This document shows positions 15,263-23,862 of a DNA stretch of 64,000 nucleotides, piece by piece. The notes beneath the pieces are model-generated. The model was not told the origin of the DNA. It ran no database searches and saw only the letters and a program-made list of their open reading frames with translations. The stretch is from NCBI RefSeq assembly GCF_000717875.1, contig NZ_JOCT01000004.1, forward strand, positions 772,731 to 836,730, written 5' to 3'. Source of the DNA: Streptomyces sp. NRRL S-455. Its GTDB lineage: Bacteria; Actinomycetota; Actinomycetes; Streptomycetales; Streptomycetaceae. The position numbers were made by a program, and so were the translations under genes. Every line of letters starts with the position of its first letter. Positions within the stretch are counted from its first letter, which is position 1.

Positions 15263-16375
15263 TCAGCTCTCCTGCGGTGCCGCCGTCAGCCGCCGACCGG
15301 CGGTGAACTTCCGCCGCCAGGCCAGGGACACGTAGACCAGCGCGACCAGGACCGGCACCTCGATCAGCGGGCCGACCACACCGGACAGCGCCTGGCCGGA
15401 GGTGACGCCGAAGGTGGCGATGGCGACCGCGATGGCCAGCTCGAAGTTGTTGCCGGCCGCCGTGAAGGCGAGGGTCGCGGTGCGGTCGTAGGCGAGGCCG
15501 ATGACCTTGCCGAGGGCGAACGTGCCGAACCACATCACGGCGAAGTACACCAGCAGCGGAAGCGCGATGCGGGCGACGTCCAGCGGCTGCGAGGTGATGG
15601 TCCTCCCCTGCAGGGCGAAGAGGATGACGATCGTGAAGAGCAGGCCGTACAGCGCCCACGGGCCGATCTTGGGCAGGAAGCCCGACTCGTACTGCTCGCG
15701 GCCCAGCTTCTGTTCGCCGACGCGGCGGGTGAGGAAGCCGGCCAGCAGCGGGATGCCGAGGAAGATGACGACGTTCAGGGCGATCTTCCACATGGAGATG
15801 TCGAGGTGCTCGCCGTTGCCCAGGCCGAGCCAGGCGGGCAGCAGGTCGAGGTAGAACCACCCCAGGACTCCGAAGGCCAGGACCTGGAAGACCGAGTTGA
15901 GGGCCACCAGGACGGCAGCCGCCTCACGGTCGCCGCAGGCCAGGTCGTTCCAGATGATGACCATGGCGATGCAGCGGGCGAGGCCGACGATGATCAGGCC
16001 GGTGCGGTACTCGGGCAGGTCCGGCAGGAAGATCCAGGCCAGCGCGAACATGACCGCCGGGCCGACGATCCAGTTGATGACCAGCGACGAGACCATGAGC
16101 CGCCGGTCGCCGGTGACGGCGTCGAGCCTGTCGTAACGGACCTTGGCGAGGACCGGGTACATCATGACCAGCAGGCCGATGGCGATCGGCAGGGAGATGC
16201 CGCCGATCTCGACCTTGGCCAGAGCGTCGTTCAGGCCGGGGATCACACGGCCCAGGCCGAGCCCGAGGGCCATCGCGGCGAGGATCCACACGGCGAGGAA
16301 ACGGTCGAGCGTCGACAGCTTCGCGACGACCGAGGGCTCCTCGGCGGTGGTCGCGGATGCTTCGGTGCGGGTCAC
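15263..16375 (-). CDS. Acr3-family arsenite efflux transporter
   Basis: 370 residues from a GTG at 16373-16375 that overlaps the arsR2 stop (GTGA). Ten hydrophobic spans are readable. Family marks include LGLGLGRVIPGLNDAL in the first span and TGLIIVGLARCIAMVIIWNDLACGD, where the first Cys corresponds to the conserved Cys needed for arsenite transport. A second marked region is TAAGNNFELAIAVAIATFG, with the signature NNFELA. It expels As(III) with the proton-motive force, which completes resistance after ArsC reduction. Often called arsB in Streptomyces, though it is not an ArsB-type pump. Co-translated with arsR2. Confidence 0.94.
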   Translation of the reverse strand: MTRTEASATTAEEPSVVAKLSTLDRFLAVWILAAMALGLGLGRVIPGLNDALAKVEIGGISLPIAIGLLVMMYPVLAKVRYDRLDAVTGDRRLMVSSLVINWIVGPAVMFALAWIFLPDLPEYRTGLIIVGLARCIAMVIIWNDLACGDREAAAVLVALNSVFQVLAFGVLGWFYLDLLPAWLGLGNGEHLDISMWKIALNVVIFLGIPLLAGFLTRRVGEQKLGREQYESGFLPKIGPWALYGLLFTIVILFALQGRTITSQPLDVARIALPLLVYFAVMWFGTFALGKVIGLAYDRTATLAFTAAGNNFELAIAVAIATFGVTSGQALSGVVGPLIEVPVLVALVYVSLAWRRKFTAGRRLTAAPQES

Positions 16376-16680
16376 GGGCAGGCCCTCTTGTTGTCGGCGG
16401 CATTGCGAGCGGACTCGGCCAGGTCGGCGAACCGGCCGGCGAGCCCGGCGATGACGTCCGGGCGCAGCCGGTAGTACGTGTACCGGCCGCACGGCTCCGT
16501 CTCGACGACCCCGGCCTCGCGCAGCACTCTCAGGTGGTTGGAGAGGTTCGTCTGCCGGGCGCCGGTCTCCTCCACCAGGTGGGTGGTGCACAGCGTCTCT
16601 TTGGCCAGCAAGGTCACGATGTGGAGCCTGAGCGGGTCGGCCAGAACCCGGATCAGATCAGTGTCGACTGATGTCAGCAT
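16372..16680 (-). CDS. ArsR-family metalloregulator (ArsR2)
   Basis: 102 residues. It begins MLTSVDTDLIRVLADPLRLHIV, followed by LLAKETLCTTHLVEETGARQ and TNLSNHLRVLREAGVVETEP, then CGRYTYYRLRP. Single Cys residues at LCTT, EPCG and in the C-terminal KRACP could make an As(III) site unlike that of ArsR1. The C-terminal Cys-Pro codons overlap the acr3 start. It is divergent from arsC over only 45 bp, so it likely controls both acr3 and arsC. No ribosome-binding site precedes the ATG, which suggests a leaderless message. Confidence 0.9.
   Translation of the reverse strand: MLTSVDTDLIRVLADPLRLHIVTLLAKETLCTTHLVEETGARQTNLSNHLRVLREAGVVETEPCGRYTYYRLRPDVIAGLAGRFADLAESARNAADNKRACP
16657..16672. promoter_or_regulatory. 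candidate ArsR2 operator
   Basis: ATCAGT-GTCG-ACTGAT is a perfect 6-bp inverted repeat in the first codons of arsR2. A related half (gactgatact) occurs at 16682-16691 in the arsR2-arsC gap. Shape and position fit an ArsR-type site. Confidence 0.5.
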
Positions 16681-16725
16681 GGACTGATACTGTCACATCA
16701 CTCCGAGCCGTCGAAGGAAGTACCG

Positions 16726-17145
16726 ATGCCCTCCAGCCCGCTCGCCTCCGTGCTGTTCGTCTGCGTTCACAACGCCGGGCGCTCGCAGATGGCTGCCGGA
16801 TTCCTCTCCCACCTCGCGGGCGACCGGATCGAGGTCCGCTCCGCAGGCTCCGTCCCGGGCGACCAGGTCAACCCCTCCGCCGTAGAGGCCATGAAGGAGG
16901 TCGGCGTCGACATCGCCGGCGCCGAGCCGAAGATCCTCACCACCGAGGCCGTCCAGGCCTCCGACTACGTCATCACCATGGGGTGCGGCGACGCCTGCCC
17001 GATCTTCCCGGGCAAGAAGTACCTCGACTGGGCGCTGGAAGACCCGGCCGGCAAGGGCGTCGAGGCTGTCCGCCCCATCCGTGACGAGATCAAGACCCGC
17101 ATCGAGGCCCTGATCGCCGAGATCGACGCCGCTCAGGAGGCGTGA
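16726..17145 (+). CDS. arsC: arsenate reductase, thioredoxin-coupled LMW-PTP type
   Basis: 139 residues. The phosphatase-like P-loop is CVHNAGRS (C-x5-R-S) near residues 13-20, and a later pair is MGCGDACP near residue 85, which supplies the resolving cysteines for the disulfide cascade. The family reduces arsenate to arsenite with thioredoxin or mycothiol systems. GAAGGAAG precedes the ATG. Together with Acr3 (efflux), ArsO/ArsI (organic or oxidised species) and two ArsRs, it makes a full resistance set. It is divergent from arsR2 and last on this side of the island. Confidence 0.95.
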   Translation: MPSSPLASVLFVCVHNAGRSQMAAGFLSHLAGDRIEVRSAGSVPGDQVNPSAVEAMKEVGVDIAGAEPKILTTEAVQASDYVITMGCGDACPIFPGKKYLDWALEDPAGKGVEAVRPIRDEIKTRIEALIAEIDAAQEA

Positions 17146-17221
17146 CCTCAGGACCGGCTCCGGGATACGCGAGGTCGTCTTCATCGAGAACCGCGCTTGA
17201 GCAAGGGGTGCGGTACCGCCC

Positions 17222-17458
17222 TCAGCCGTCGACGCACTTGGGGTACTTCGAGCCCCGGTTGCAGTCGTGGTAGTCGTACTTACTGACCCGGAACTCCGTC
17301 TCGTCGCCGGCCTTGGCGGGATCGACGACCAGGTAGAACTTCTTACCGTCCTTGATCTTGTCGGTGACCTTGCCCTCCGGGCCCTTGTCGAAGTCCTGCG
17401 CGCATCCGGCGAGCGCGAGGACACTCACTGCCACGAAAGCGGTGGCGTGGCGACGCAT
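17222..17458 (-). CDS. small secreted lipoprotein
   Basis: 78 residues from the ATG at 17456-17458. It starts MRRHATAFVAVSVLALAGCAQ, a lipoprotein signal with lipobox LAGC, and has a short mature part with KFYLVVDPAKAGDETEFRVS and two Cys near the end (DCNRG, PKCVDG) that may form a disulfide. No family recognised. A longer frame upstream lacks coding bias. It stands alone between arsC and the LacI regulator, both of which point elsewhere in function. Confidence 0.72.
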   Translation of the reverse strand: MRRHATAFVAVSVLALAGCAQDFDKGPEGKVTDKIKDGKKFYLVVDPAKAGDETEFRVSKYDYHDCNRGSKYPKCVDG

Positions 17459-17615
17459 GTCATGCTCCGATCCTTCTGACGACCGGCACAGTCTAGGGGC
17501 GCCGATCTGGCTGACCGTCAGATCAGGTCCATCCGCTCTGACTTCGCACTTCACGGGCGCAGAAGATCAACTTCCTGCACGGGTCGGCCATAAACAGCGC
17601 CCGGGCTTCCGGGTG

Positions 17616-18677
17616 TCAGGCTCCATCCCCTTCCGCTTCCCAACTCCCGGCCACCGGCGCCGTCGTGGCCCGCGGGATCACATACGTCGGCAGGACGACG
17701 TGCCGCTCATGGTCCTGTCCCGTGTCCCCCGAGTCGTTGATGAGCTTCAGGGCGAGTTCCCCGGCCTCCCGCCCCATGTCCGACGGTGACTGCGCGACCG
17801 TGGACAGGTCGAACCAGTCGGCCAGCGGCTGGTCGTCGAAGCCGAGCACGGAGATGCGTTCGGGTACGGGGATCTGGGTCTTGCGCAGGTTCCAGATGAG
17901 GGCGACCGCGACCTCGTCCTGTTCGGCGAAGACGGCGGTCGGGGGCTCGCGCAGGCTCAGCAGGGCGCCGAGCGACTCGGCGGCGGCGCGCTTGCTGCCG
18001 GGCCAGGTGGACACCACCAGGTCGTCGTCGAGCGGAACACCCGCTTCGGTGAGCGCCTGCTGGTAGCCGAGCAGCCGCTCGTTGGAGCTGAAGGAGAAGC
18101 CGCTCACGCCCACCGTCTGGACGAAGGCGATACGGCGGTGGCCGAGGTTGAGCAGGTGCCGGGTGCCGCGCAGGGCGCCGGCCACGTCGTCGACGTAGAC
18201 GCTCGGGCGCCCGTCGACGTGCTGGCTGACGTAGATCACCGGCATGCCGAGGTCGTCCAGCCGGGCGGTCTCCTCGTCGGTCAGGTCGAAGCAGAACACC
18301 AGCAGCGCGTCGGCGTTGCGGCGAGCCGGAAGGTGCTCGAAGAACGAGGTGCGCTCGGCCATGGCGGGGATCTCGTAGACGTTGAGCTGCATGCCAGCCG
18401 CCCGGAGCAGCGGGGCCAGGCTGGACAGGGCGGATCCCATGAACCACGAGTTGAGCGTCGGGACCAGCACCGCCACCGTCCCGGTCCGGCCCGTGACCAG
18501 GCTCGCGGCCTGCCGTGACACGGCGAAGTTCAGCTCGCGAGCGGCCTTCTCGACGCGGGCGCGGACCTCCGGGGAGACCGTGGACAGGCCGCGCAGAGTG
18601 CGGGAGACGGTGGAGGTGGAGACCCCGGCCCGTTCGGCCACGTCGGCCATGGTGGGGTGCCGCTGAGCTGGAGGCAT
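17616..18677 (-). CDS. LacI-family repressor of the alpha-glucoside locus
   Basis: 353 residues. The N-terminal HTH is TMADVAERAGVSTSTVSRTL near residue 9, with the hinge region RVEKAARELNFAVSRQAASL, and a periplasmic-binding-like effector domain follows (AVLVPTLNSWFMG, VYVDDVAGALRGTRHLLNLGHRRIAF). It resembles MalR/AglR-type regulators of actinomycetes. ATGs at 18677 or 18650 are possible starts. It is divergent from the ABC sugar genes and probably represses them until an alpha-glucoside such as maltose or trehalose binds. A CTTGCAAG element in the gap is the likely target. Confidence 0.9.
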   Translation of the reverse strand: MPPAQRHPTMADVAERAGVSTSTVSRTLRGLSTVSPEVRARVEKAARELNFAVSRQAASLVTGRTGTVAVLVPTLNSWFMGSALSSLAPLLRAAGMQLNVYEIPAMAERTSFFEHLPARRNADALLVFCFDLTDEETARLDDLGMPVIYVSQHVDGRPSVYVDDVAGALRGTRHLLNLGHRRIAFVQTVGVSGFSFSSNERLLGYQQALTEAGVPLDDDLVVSTWPGSKRAAAESLGALLSLREPPTAVFAEQDEVAVALIWNLRKTQIPVPERISVLGFDDQPLADWFDLSTVAQSPSDMGREAGELALKLINDSGDTGQDHERHVVLPTYVIPRATTAPVAGSWEAEGDGA

Positions 18678-18806
18678 GAGCGGACGGTAGCACAGGAATT
18701 CGCCTATTTCCCCACTGTCGTGACAGCGCTTTCACGTGGATGCGACCCCAGCTTTTACCTGATTACTCCGACGTAACGCATTGACTTCAGCAAACCGCAC
18801 CCCTAG

Positions 18807-18821
18807 CTTGCAAGCGTTGTC
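18807..18821. promoter_or_regulatory. candidate LacI-family operator
   Basis: cttgcaag at 18807-18814 is a perfect 8-bp palindrome, followed by cgttgtc. The inverse gacaacgc recurs at 18897-18904 with acaag a few bases later. CTTGCAAG-like repeats are known sites for maltose-type regulators in Streptomyces. The pair brackets the likely promoter region of the binding-protein gene. Confidence 0.55.
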
Positions 18822-18949
18822 CCGACGGCCTTGAACGCCTCGCGGTCAGGTTCGCAATCACTGCTTCTACCTGCATGTTTTCTTGCCGTATCTCGTGACA
18901 ACGCAGTCTCACAAGCCGTGAACCCGGCTCCGCACGACCAGGAGAGACA

Positions 18950-20233
18950 GTGACGAACAAGACCACGACGAGAGCGGCCGCGCTCGCCGCCACCGGGCTT
19001 CTCCTCAGCGCCTGCGGCTCGTCCGGCGGCGGATCCGGGCAGGCCGGTACACCGTCGTTCGAAGGGCGCGGGCCCATCACCTACGTGGCCGGCAAGGACA
19101 CCACCGGCACCGTCCAGCCGATGCTGGACCGCTGGAACAAGGCGCACCCGAAGGAGAAGGTCACCTTCATCCAGCTGCCGACGGACGCGGACGCGCAGCG
19201 CCAGCAGATGATCCAGAACGCGGAGACGAAGTCCGACGCCTACACGGTGCTGTCCCTCGACGTCGTGTGGACCTCGGAGTTCGCCGCCCACCAGTGGATC
19301 GACAAGCTGCCCGAGAAGCGGTTCCCGATGGGGAAGATGCTGAAGCCGGTGGTGGAGACCTCGAAGTACCGCGGCGGCCTGTACGCGGTGCCCAGCAGCT
19401 CGGACGGCGGCATGCTCTACTACCGCTCCGACCTGCTGAAGAAGGCCGGAGTCGCCCAACCCCCCGCCACCTGGGGCGAGATGACCGACGCCTGCGCCAA
19501 GGTGAAGAAGCTTCCCGAGGCGAAGGGCATGTCCTGCTACGCCGGACAGTTCCAGAAGTACGAGGGACTGACGGTGAACTTCGCCGAGGCCGTGCACTCC
19601 GCGGGCGGCCGGGTCACCGACGCGAACGGCCGGCCGGACGTCGACACCCCGGAGGCGAAGAAGGGCCTGGACTTCCTCGTCAAGTCCTTCAAGGACCGGA
19701 CGATCCCCAAGGAGGCCATCACCTACCAGGAGGAGGACGGCCGCCAGGCCTTCCAGTCCGGCAAGCTCGTCTTCCTGCGCAACTGGCCGTACATGTACTC
19801 CCTGGCCCAGAAGAGCGGCATCAAGGGCAAGTTCGCGGTCGCGCCCCTGCCCGGTATGAACGGGCCCGGTTCCTCCAGTCTCGGCGGCCACAACATGGCC
19901 GTGTCCTCGTCGGCGAAGAACAAGGCGACGGCCCTGGACTTCATCGAGTTCATGACCAGCGAGGAGAACACCGCGACCTTCCTGAGGGACGCCTCCCTCG
20001 CGCCGCCGTACGCCGCGCTGTACGACGACAAGTCACTCATCAAGCAGTACCCGTACCTGCCGGTGCTCAAGGAGTCCGTCCTGCGGGCCGTGCCGCGGCC
20101 CAGGGTGGTGCAGTACGGGGACGTGACCTCGGCGGTCCAGCAGGAGGCGTACGCCGCCCTGACCGGTGAGAAGAGCAGCGCGCAGGCACTGAAGGACCTG
20201 CAGAAGGCGCTGCGGAAGACCGCGGCGGAGTGA
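18950..20233 (+). CDS. extracellular sugar-binding lipoprotein of an ABC importer
   Basis: 427 residues, GTG start with AGGAGAG upstream. The signal is AAALAATGLLLSACG with a lipobox (LSAC). The mature part has the MalE-type pattern: ITYVAGKDTTGTVQPMLDRW, a YAVPSSSDGGMLYYRSDLL segment and GGHNMAVSSSAKN. It captures the sugar outside for the two permeases downstream. No ATPase gene is in the operon; Streptomyces maltose-type importers usually borrow the general MsiK ATPase encoded elsewhere. Which glucoside it binds is not readable from sequence; neighbours suggest alpha-glucosides. Confidence 0.93.
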   Translation: MTNKTTTRAAALAATGLLLSACGSSGGGSGQAGTPSFEGRGPITYVAGKDTTGTVQPMLDRWNKAHPKEKVTFIQLPTDADAQRQQMIQNAETKSDAYTVLSLDVVWTSEFAAHQWIDKLPEKRFPMGKMLKPVVETSKYRGGLYAVPSSSDGGMLYYRSDLLKKAGVAQPPATWGEMTDACAKVKKLPEAKGMSCYAGQFQKYEGLTVNFAEAVHSAGGRVTDANGRPDVDTPEAKKGLDFLVKSFKDRTIPKEAITYQEEDGRQAFQSGKLVFLRNWPYMYSLAQKSGIKGKFAVAPLPGMNGPGSSSLGGHNMAVSSSAKNKATALDFIEFMTSEENTATFLRDASLAPPYAALYDDKSLIKQYPYLPVLKESVLRAVPRPRVVQYGDVTSAVQQEAYAALTGEKSSAQALKDLQKALRKTAAE

Positions 20234-20240
20234 CGGCGCC

Positions 20241-21266
20241 ATGACTCAGACGGATGCTTCGCCGGAGGCGACCGGCGCGGGCCGCCCCCGTACGAACGGC
20301 AGTCCTGTCGGCGTACGGACACGGCGGCCGGGCCGGGCCACCGCCGGGGCGGGGCGGCTGGCCGCGCTGCTGGTCTCCCCGACGCTGCTGGTGCTGACGG
20401 TCGTCGTGCTCTACCCGACGCTCATGGCGCTGAAGGAGTCGCTGTACGGGCCGAAAGGGCTGGATCCGGCGACCGGTTTCATCAGCGACACCGAGCCGTT
20501 CGTCGGGCTCCAGAACTACGCCGAGATCTTCGGCGAGGCCGGGGCGCGGTTCTGGAACGCCTTCTGGAACACCACGTTCTTCACCGTCGTCACGGTCGGA
20601 CTGGAGACCGTGATCGGCGTGGCCATGGCCCTCATCATGCACAAGGCGTTCCGGGGCCGGGCCCTGGTGCGGGCCGGGATCCTGGTGCCCTGGGCGGTGC
20701 CGACGGCCATCTCCGGGCTGCTGTGGCGGTGGATCTTCAACAGCGACGGTGTCGCCAACGCGCTGATCGGGCAGCAGATCCTGTGGACCACCGAGGGCTT
20801 GCACGCCAAGGTCGCCGTCATCGTCGCCGAGGTGTGGAAGACGGCGCCCTTCATCGGGCTGCTGGTGCTGGCCGGACTGCAGGTCATCCCGAAGGAGGTC
20901 TACGAGGCGGCCCGCATGGACGGGGCCCGCCCGGTACGCCAGTTCTGGCACATCACCCTGCCGCTGGTGAAGCCCGCGCTGCTGGTGGCGGTGCTGTTCC
21001 GGTGCATGGACGCGCTGCGGATGTTCGACCTGCCCTACATCCTCGTCGGCGCGCAGAAACACTCCGTGGAGACGCTGTCGATGCTCGCGCAGAACGAGGC
21101 GTCCAACGTCCGCTTCGGTCCCGCCTCCGCGTACGCGGTGATCCTCTTCCTCTACGTCTTCCTGATCGCGCTCGCCTTCGTCCGGCTGCTGGGTACGGAT
21201 CTGGTCGGGGGTGGCGGCGGCCGCGGGCGCCGGGGCTTCCTCCGCCGCGGGGAGGTGACGGCATGA
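20241..21266 (+). CDS. ABC sugar permease (MalF-like)
   Basis: 341 residues. A charged N-terminus of about 35 residues precedes six membrane spans beginning LAALLVSPTLLVLTVVVLYPT. The coupling EAA motif is EAARMDGARPVRQFWHITLPL near residue 223. It starts 7 bp after the binding-protein stop, and its stop overlaps the next start (ATGA). It pairs with the MalG-like protein to make the channel. Confidence 0.94.
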   Translation: MTQTDASPEATGAGRPRTNGSPVGVRTRRPGRATAGAGRLAALLVSPTLLVLTVVVLYPTLMALKESLYGPKGLDPATGFISDTEPFVGLQNYAEIFGEAGARFWNAFWNTTFFTVVTVGLETVIGVAMALIMHKAFRGRALVRAGILVPWAVPTAISGLLWRWIFNSDGVANALIGQQILWTTEGLHAKVAVIVAEVWKTAPFIGLLVLAGLQVIPKEVYEAARMDGARPVRQFWHITLPLVKPALLVAVLFRCMDALRMFDLPYILVGAQKHSVETLSMLAQNEASNVRFGPASAYAVILFLYVFLIALAFVRLLGTDLVGGGGGRGRRGFLRRGEVTA

Positions 21267-22099
21267 CGACGAGCACGGCGAAATGGCGGGGCGCGCTCGT
21301 GTACGCGGGCGTCGTCGCGGTGGTGGCGTACTGCCTGGCCCCGTTCTACTGGATGCTGGTCTCCAGCCTGCGCCGCACCGGCGACATCTTCGACACCACG
21401 CTCGTCCCGTCGCCGCTGTCCTTCGAGAACTACCGGGCGGTGTTCGACCCCGAGCAGGGCTTCGGACGCGCGCTGCTCAACAGCCTGGTCGTCGCGGGCA
21501 TCACGACCGTACTGGCGCTGCTGCTCGCGACGTTCACCGCGTACGCGATGGCCCGCCTCGAGTTCCGCTTCAAGCGGCTGATCCTCACGCTGATCATCGC
21601 CACGTCGATGTTCCCGGTGGTGTCGATCGTCGTGCCGCTGCTGAAGCTGTTCACCGACATCGGCTGGATCAACACCTACCGGGCGATGATCGTGCCCAGC
21701 ATGTCCTTCGCCCTGCCGCTGGCCGTGTGGAACCTGACCACGTTCTTCCGGCAGATGCCCGACGAACTGGAACACGCCGCCATGGTCGACGGCTGCACCC
21801 GCGGCCAGGCCTTCCGCAAGGTCATCGTGCCGCTCGCGGCGCCGGGCATCTTCACCACCGCGATCATCACCTTCATCGCCGCCTGGAACGAGTTCCTCAT
21901 CGCCCTGTCGATGACCAACAAGCCCGGCATGCAGACCGCCACGGTCGCCATCTCCAAGTTCACCGGCGCGACGACGTACGAGACCCCCTTCGGCAGTCAG
22001 ATGGCCGCGGGTGTGCTCGTCACCGTCCCGCTGGTGGTCATGGTGCTGTTCTTCCAGCGCCGCATCGTCGCCGGACTCACCGCCGGCGCAGCGAAGTAG
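21263..22099 (+). CDS. ABC sugar permease (MalG-like)
   Basis: 278 residues. Six membrane spans from GALVYAGVVAVVAYCLAPFY onwards; the EAA-like coupling loop is EHAAMVDGCTRGQAFRKVIV near residue 168. Second channel half of the importer. Translationally coupled to the MalF-like gene, followed after 26 bp by the hydrolase. Typical family length. Confidence 0.94.
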   Translation: MTTSTAKWRGALVYAGVVAVVAYCLAPFYWMLVSSLRRTGDIFDTTLVPSPLSFENYRAVFDPEQGFGRALLNSLVVAGITTVLALLLATFTAYAMARLEFRFKRLILTLIIATSMFPVVSIVVPLLKLFTDIGWINTYRAMIVPSMSFALPLAVWNLTTFFRQMPDELEHAAMVDGCTRGQAFRKVIVPLAAPGIFTTAIITFIAAWNEFLIALSMTNKPGMQTATVAISKFTGATTYETPFGSQMAAGVLVTVPLVVMVLFFQRRIVAGLTAGAAK

Positions 22100-22125
22100 T
22101 CACGCCCCGCCTCAGAAGGAGCCAC

Positions 22126-23766
22126 GTGTCCCCGACCGCCCCCTGGTGGCGCAGTGCCGTCATCTACCAGGTCTACATCCGCAGTTTCGCCGACGGCAAC
22201 GGCGACGGCGTCGGCGACATCGCCGGCATCCGCTCCCGGCTGCCCTATCTGAAGTCCCTCGGCGTGGACGCCATCTGGATCAACCCCTGGTACAAGTCGC
22301 CGATGGCCGACCACGGTTACGACGTCGCCGACTTCCGGGACATCGACCCGCGCTTCGGCACCCTGGCCGAGGCCGAGCAGCTCATCGAGGAGGCGCACGC
22401 GCACGGGATCCGCGTGATTCCCGACATCGTGCCCAATCACACCTCCGACCAGCACGCCTGGTTCCGGGCCGCCCTCGCCGCCGGCCCCGGCAGTCCCGAG
22501 CGCGAGCGGTACGTCTTCCGCCCCGGCCGCGGACCCGACGGTTCGCAGCCCCCGAACGACTGGGTCTCCTGTTTCGGCGGCCCGGCCTGGACCCGGCTGC
22601 CCGACGGGCAGTGGTACCTGCACCTGTTCGCACCCCAGCAGCCCGACCTGAACTGGCAACACCCGGAGGTGCGGGCCGAGTTCGAGTCGGTCCTGCGGTT
22701 CTGGTTCAGCCGGGGCGTGGACGGCTTCCGCATCGACGTCGCCCACGGCCTGATCAAACACCCGGAGCTGCCCGACCTGCCGCCGCGCCGGGACCCGGAC
22801 GCCGGACAGCCCCTGCGGCACGTCGACCACCCGCACTGGGACCGGGACGAGGTGCACGAGATCTACCGGAGCTGGCGCAGGGTGGCCGACGAGTTCCCCG
22901 GCGACCGCGCCTTCGTCGCCGAGGCCTGGGCGGACACACCCGAACGACTGGCGGCGTACGTCCGCCCGGACGGACTGCACACCGCCTTCAACTTCGACTT
23001 CCTCATGTCGAGCTGGGCCCCGAAGGACCTGCGCGCCGTCATCGACGACTCCCTCGCCATGCTGGGCGCCGTGGGCGCACCGGCCACCTGGGTCCTGTCC
23101 AACCACGACGTCATGCGCCACCCCAGCCGCTACGGCCGCCGGACCACCAAGCGCTGGGTGGCCAACGAGACCTACCGCCCGGAGGGCCCCCTCGACCTGG
23201 AACTCGGCACCCGCCGTGCCCGGGCCGCCGCCCTGCTGATGCTCGCCCTGCCCGGCGGCGCCTACGTCTACCAGGGCGAGGAACTGGGCCTGCCCGAGGT
23301 CGAGGACCTGCCCGAGTCCGTCCTCCAGGACCCGACCTGGGAGCGTTCCGGCCACACCGACCGGGGCCGTGACGGCTGCCGCGTCCCGATCCCCTGGTCC
23401 GGCCGGATCGCCCCCTACGGCTTCAGCCCCGACGGCAGCACGGCCGAGCCGTGGCTGCCGCAGCCCGCCGACTGGGCCGCACTGAGCGTGGAAGCCCAGA
23501 CCGGCGACCCGGACTCCATGCTGGAGCTCTACCGCACGGCCCTGCGCCTCCGCCGCGACAACCCCGCCCTCGGCGACGGCACCATGACCTGGCTGGACGC
23601 CCCCGAGGGCGTCCTGGCCTTCAGCCGCGAGCCGGGCTTCGTCTGCGTGGTCAACCTGTCGGCCGATCCGTACGAACCGCCCGCCCACTCCGCACTGCTG
23701 CTGGCCAGCGGCCCGCTCGAGAACGGCCGTGTGGGCCCGGACCAGGCGGTGTGGCTGACGGTCTGA
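22126..23766 (+). CDS. GH13 alpha-glucosidase
   Basis: 546 residues, GTG start with AAGGAG 5 nt ahead. A glycoside hydrolase family 13 barrel: VYQVYIRSFADGNGDGVGD at the N-terminus, DIVPNHTS (region I), GFRIDVAHG with the nucleophile Asp (region II), FVAEAWAD with the acid/base Glu (region III) and LSNHDVMRH with the transition-state Asp (region IV). No signal peptide, so it works inside the cell on imported oligosaccharide and releases glucose. Most similar by eye to oligo-1,6- and alpha-1,4-glucosidases (AglA-type). Last gene of the importer operon. Confidence 0.94.
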   Translation: MSPTAPWWRSAVIYQVYIRSFADGNGDGVGDIAGIRSRLPYLKSLGVDAIWINPWYKSPMADHGYDVADFRDIDPRFGTLAEAEQLIEEAHAHGIRVIPDIVPNHTSDQHAWFRAALAAGPGSPERERYVFRPGRGPDGSQPPNDWVSCFGGPAWTRLPDGQWYLHLFAPQQPDLNWQHPEVRAEFESVLRFWFSRGVDGFRIDVAHGLIKHPELPDLPPRRDPDAGQPLRHVDHPHWDRDEVHEIYRSWRRVADEFPGDRAFVAEAWADTPERLAAYVRPDGLHTAFNFDFLMSSWAPKDLRAVIDDSLAMLGAVGAPATWVLSNHDVMRHPSRYGRRTTKRWVANETYRPEGPLDLELGTRRARAAALLMLALPGGAYVYQGEELGLPEVEDLPESVLQDPTWERSGHTDRGRDGCRVPIPWSGRIAPYGFSPDGSTAEPWLPQPADWAALSVEAQTGDPDSMLELYRTALRLRRDNPALGDGTMTWLDAPEGVLAFSREPGFVCVVNLSADPYEPPAHSALLLASGPLENGRVGPDQAVWLTV

Positions 23767-23862
23767 CATCGGTGAGGGGGAGGAGCCGCTCCGGCGGAGA
23801 CCGACGAGGTGGCCCGCGCGGTACCCGGCTTCGTCCCGGGGCCGCCCGCGCGGAGCCGGCGC

